A program made the translations under genes and the position numbers. Below the pieces are notes generated by a model, which saw only the letters and a program-made list of their open reading frames with translations, was not told the DNA's origin and made no database searches. From an uncultured Flavobacteriaceae bacterium (GTDB lineage Bacteria > Bacteroidota > Bacteroidia > Flavobacteriales > Flavobacteriaceae), in NCBI GenBank assembly GCA_947493175.1, contig CANLQD010000003.1, forward strand, positions 682,001 to 746,000: a stretch of DNA of 64,000 bases. The letters run 5' to 3'. This document shows, one piece after another, positions 61,988 through 64,000 of the stretch. The stretch's first letter is position 1, and every line of letters starts with the position of its first letter.

Positions 61988-62186
61988 TGGGTAACGGTTC
62001 GGCTAAGCGTAGTGCGGAGGCAAGGAAACTTTTCGTTTCCGTCCACGCACGAAGCTAAAGCTTATTGTTTAGTTTTATTTTTTCTTGTCCAAAGCTAAAT
62101 CCATAAGATTTAGCGACACCATAAATATACGCAGACCTCTCGTTTTAGCCCTAAAGTCCGCATTGCGTTTAGGCTTTGTTAGCAAA
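61988..62186. other. Structured non-coding segment with several hairpins
   Basis: Between the DUF2004-like gene and the next gene: GGAAAC..GTTTCC (62024-62040), GCTAAATC..GATTTAGC (62094-62114), AAGCTAAAGCTT, and outer GCCCTAAA..TTTAGGC (about 62148-62174). Similar segments separate orphan genes in flavobacterial variable loci, from memory. It could be a recombination module or an RNA; no known family matched. Confidence 0.5.
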
Positions 62187-62681
62187 TATTTTTTCCAGTT
62201 GAATTATCTCATCTATATATTCTTTTGTCGATTGACGATTTACTATGCATTGAGAATAAAAGCTCACTAAAATAATATTTAAACCTTCATTTTTCACTTC
62301 TATTTTTTTACAGTTTTCAGGTATTTCAAACTCTGTAGAGATTGAGCTTTCAAAACCCTCAATTCTATTATTGATTTCTGAAAATTTCTCTTGGTGCTCT
62401 TTGTTTTTAATTGGAGATGATAAGTATTCCCATCCCTCCATTTCTCCCACATATGTGAATTTAGAGTTTTCACTATCGGGTTGTAATAAATGGATGCCTC
62501 CATTAACATGTAGATTTCCTAATACTAATCCACCATCTCTTCCGTCATAAATCGGAATGTCTTTGTTCAACAATAAAACATCATGCTTGGAAAGAATAAA
62601 CTTAGATTCCCAATCGATTATAGACCAATTGCCTATAAAAATTTCTTTGCAATATTTCAGAAATACATTGGTAGACGACAT
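62169..62681 (-). CDS. Orphan immunity-like protein
   Basis: A 170-aa cytoplasmic protein, MSSTNVFLKYCKEIF, with DGRDGGLVLGNLHVNGGIHLL near residues 46-66 and a helical end (TKEYIDEIIQLEKIF). I recognise no family. Its AT-rich context and isolation resemble immunity genes in polymorphic-toxin regions; the call rests on context and is weak. Confidence 0.5.
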   Translation of the reverse strand: MSSTNVFLKYCKEIFIGNWSIIDWESKFILSKHDVLLLNKDIPIYDGRDGGLVLGNLHVNGGIHLLQPDSENSKFTYVGEMEGWEYLSSPIKNKEHQEKFSEINNRIEGFESSISTEFEIPENCKKIEVKNEGLNIILVSFYSQCIVNRQSTKEYIDEIIQLEKIFANKA

Positions 62682-62896
62682 AAATCATACATAATGGGAT
62701 AATACTCTAGATGCTTTGTTAAAATATTTGCTAACAATTGAATATAGTAACAAGTTACTATATTCCTTATATACCAGTAACGGCCAAAAAGCACTCCAAA
62801 CAGAAAGGTGATAACAAGGTAAGAGATGAAAGGCGCCCCCAAGATACTAAAAAATAACCCATGCTTTCTTACGGGTTTCCACAGGGAAATCAACAT
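62657..62896 (-). CDS. Possible small membrane protein or remnant
   Basis: A 79-aa frame, MLISLWKPVRKHGLFFSILGAPFISYLVITFLFGVLFG, with two membrane segments and then a Cys/Tyr-rich tail that looks non-coding. It overlaps the previous gene by 25 nt. It may be the 5' remnant of a larger membrane protein. Low confidence; otherwise 62682-62923 holds nothing clear. Confidence 0.3.
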   Translation of the reverse strand: MLISLWKPVRKHGLFFSILGAPFISYLVITFLFGVLFGRYWYIRNIVTCYYIQLLANILTKHLEYYPIMYDLCRLPMYF

Positions 62897-62923
62897 TAAT
62901 TTTTGTAAGGGTTCGGGAAGGTC

Positions 62924-63544
62924 TTATCCCAAAATAAGTCCTTTTCGGCGTATCCAAAAATAGGCAAAGACGACATTGGGTACCCAACACAGCCAGGCCA
63001 CGATGCGATAGGCGGTGATAAACTCGCCAAAAGCGATGCTTAACAAGGGCAGCCAAATGCGCAGGGTTACCGCCGCAAAACAAGCCGCATAGCTATAGAT
63101 CATAAAGGCTTGGTGTACTAAGGTATCTTTCTTGCGAATGGCTGTATAGGCTTTTACCGTTGTAAACACCCAAAAAATACCCAGGCACAAAAAGCCCAAC
63201 ATACTTATAATGCCCCCCGTTGCATAGAAGGCAACATACACCCCACAGCCACCACTTATCAGGGCCGCGGCTGTGTAGACCTTACCGATGTTCCGATGGC
63301 GTTGCAGGTACTTTTTTCGCCAGTTTTTATGAAACTGCGTCCACCCAATGAGCAGCGCCAGTCCGCCAAAAAGGATATGGCCATAAAAGCCGACATTCCA
63401 TAACACATTGGACAACACCACATCACTTTTGGAGGCAAGCAACCCAAACTCCCGATCAATGAAAAAATAGGTCAAGGGATACAGTCCGATGGCAATCGCC
63501 AATAGGGCAAAGACAATCCAGGCAACTTTGTTGGTGGTATTCAT
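62924..63544 (-). CDS. DUF2306 membrane protein
   Basis: A 206-aa protein with seven membrane segments and the family's HRNIGKVYTAAALISG-type block (RHRNIGKV, about 82-89) and VHQAFMIYSYAACFAAVTLRIWLPLL. DUF2306 proteins are uncharacterised membrane proteins, some annotated as haem-related by structure. Monocistronic by spacing; the next gene's end is 210 nt upstream. Confidence 0.85.
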   Translation of the reverse strand: MNTTNKVAWIVFALLAIAIGLYPLTYFFIDREFGLLASKSDVVLSNVLWNVGFYGHILFGGLALLIGWTQFHKNWRKKYLQRHRNIGKVYTAAALISGGCGVYVAFYATGGIISMLGFLCLGIFWVFTTVKAYTAIRKKDTLVHQAFMIYSYAACFAAVTLRIWLPLLSIAFGEFITAYRIVAWLCWVPNVVFAYFWIRRKGLILG

Positions 63545-63753
63545 GGTTGTTCGTTCTTGGGTTGTTCCTTATTCGTTATGGCTCATTGGCCGTATAAGAC
63601 GCACTAAACTCCCATCGCAGACCAGGCACCCCATAATTACAGGAGCACCTTTGGTCTGTATCATATGTCTTGACCTAAAGTTAGTGAATTTGGGTTTTAT
63701 TCGGTTATAGGCGCTTCCTTAAAACCAGTATAGCGGTGGGTTGCCAGTAGTCT

Positions 63754-64000
63754 TTATATTGCCATGATAGTAAACGAGGCGGTTAGCCCCACACTGAAAT
63801 TTCGGGGGAGCTTTTCTACACCGAAGATGGCCCGTGAATGCCGGCCTTTGTCTTCCAATATTTTCACAAATAGATCCGACGCACCATCGGCAACAATCGG
63901 TGATTCGTCCCAAGCGGTTCCCGATTGAAAGTACACATCTAGGTGGTTGAGCCCCACAATGTTGTCAAAACCTACATGTTTGTTGATCTGTGCCAACACA
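63754..64000 (-). CDS. RidA-family protein (N-terminus outside window)
   Basis: Partial frame open to the right edge; 81 residues are visible. It matches the RidA/YjgF fold: VGLNHLDVYFQSGTAWDE, then FVKILEDKGRHSRAIFGVEKLPRNFSVGLTASFTI, with the conserved Arg replaced by the HSRAIFGV context of the enamine-binding Arg-Pro segment. RidA proteins hydrolyse reactive enamine/imine intermediates. The stop is at 63754-63756; the start lies right of the window. Confidence 0.75.
   Translation of the reverse strand, partial: VLAQINKHVGFDNIVGLNHLDVYFQSGTAWDESPIVADGASDLFVKILEDKGRHSRAIFGVEKLPRNFSVGLTASFTIMAI

Overview
This 64 kb window reads as chromosome of a member of the Bacteroidota, most likely a marine Flavobacteriaceae. 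Evidence: Bacteroidota-type -7 boxes (TAnnTTTG); a giant adhesin-like protein with a type IX secretion C-terminal domain; a tmRNA whose tag reads GDNNYALAA; Flavobacteriia-typical families (DUF1343/NamZ, DUF4173, Sb-PDE, CotH, TPR sensor kinases); and many exported proteins and lipoproteins. I cannot name the genus from sequence alone.

Region 1 (1 to about 14,660) is the right part of an AT-rich integrated element. It ends in a tyrosine recombinase (13,179-14,423) beside the 3' end of the tmRNA gene, the apparent attachment site; its other end lies left of the window. It carries two minus-strand operons. Operon A (8,466 to 5,202) encodes a 47-aa Cys-containing protein, a GIY-YIG-like protein, small exported or anchored proteins, a PD-(D/E)XK nuclease-like protein and two exported proteins. 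Operon B (5,074 to beyond base 1) encodes a DUF4177-like protein, a YidD/vWA-like fusion, a four-TM protein, a tubulin/FtsZ-like protein and a large protein cut by the window edge. Both operons have the same promoter layout: a dyad (TTACAGATAT..GTAA) exactly 21 nt from an identical TAGGTTTG box. A third dyad lies near a 51-aa lipoprotein gene. A TPR sensor kinase and a NarL-type response regulator are encoded between these sites. I propose one regulon controlled by this two-component system, with operon B as the best candidate for an undescribed system.

Region 2 (15-59 kb) is more GC-rich core or accessory chromosome: a saccharopine/alanine-dehydrogenase-like enzyme, the 1,953-aa T9SS protein, a Coq4/DUF4173/DUF1361 membrane cluster with a winged-helix regulator and two copies of a 17-bp palindromic operator, peptidases, CotH, a cysteine-synthase-like enzyme, a LolE/FtsX permease, NamZ, two GH43-like enzymes, a CE1-like esterase, an ECF sigma factor paired with a DGPF-motif protein, QueE, a HerA-like ATPase and various small enzymes. 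A HxlR-type regulator at 49.3-49.8 kb is frameshifted. Intergenic stretches at about 41.3, 45.8-46.0 and 49.0-49.3 kb hold a dispersed repeat family that has also supplied the end of one coding sequence.

Region 3 (about 59.3-62.9 kb) is again AT-rich and variable: a SMI1/KNR4-like gene borders three copies of a hairpin repeat, a truncated TPR fragment, a Tat-signal protein, a DUF2004-like protein, an unassigned immunity-like protein and a highly structured non-coding segment. The window closes with a DUF2306 membrane protein and a RidA-family gene running off the right edge.
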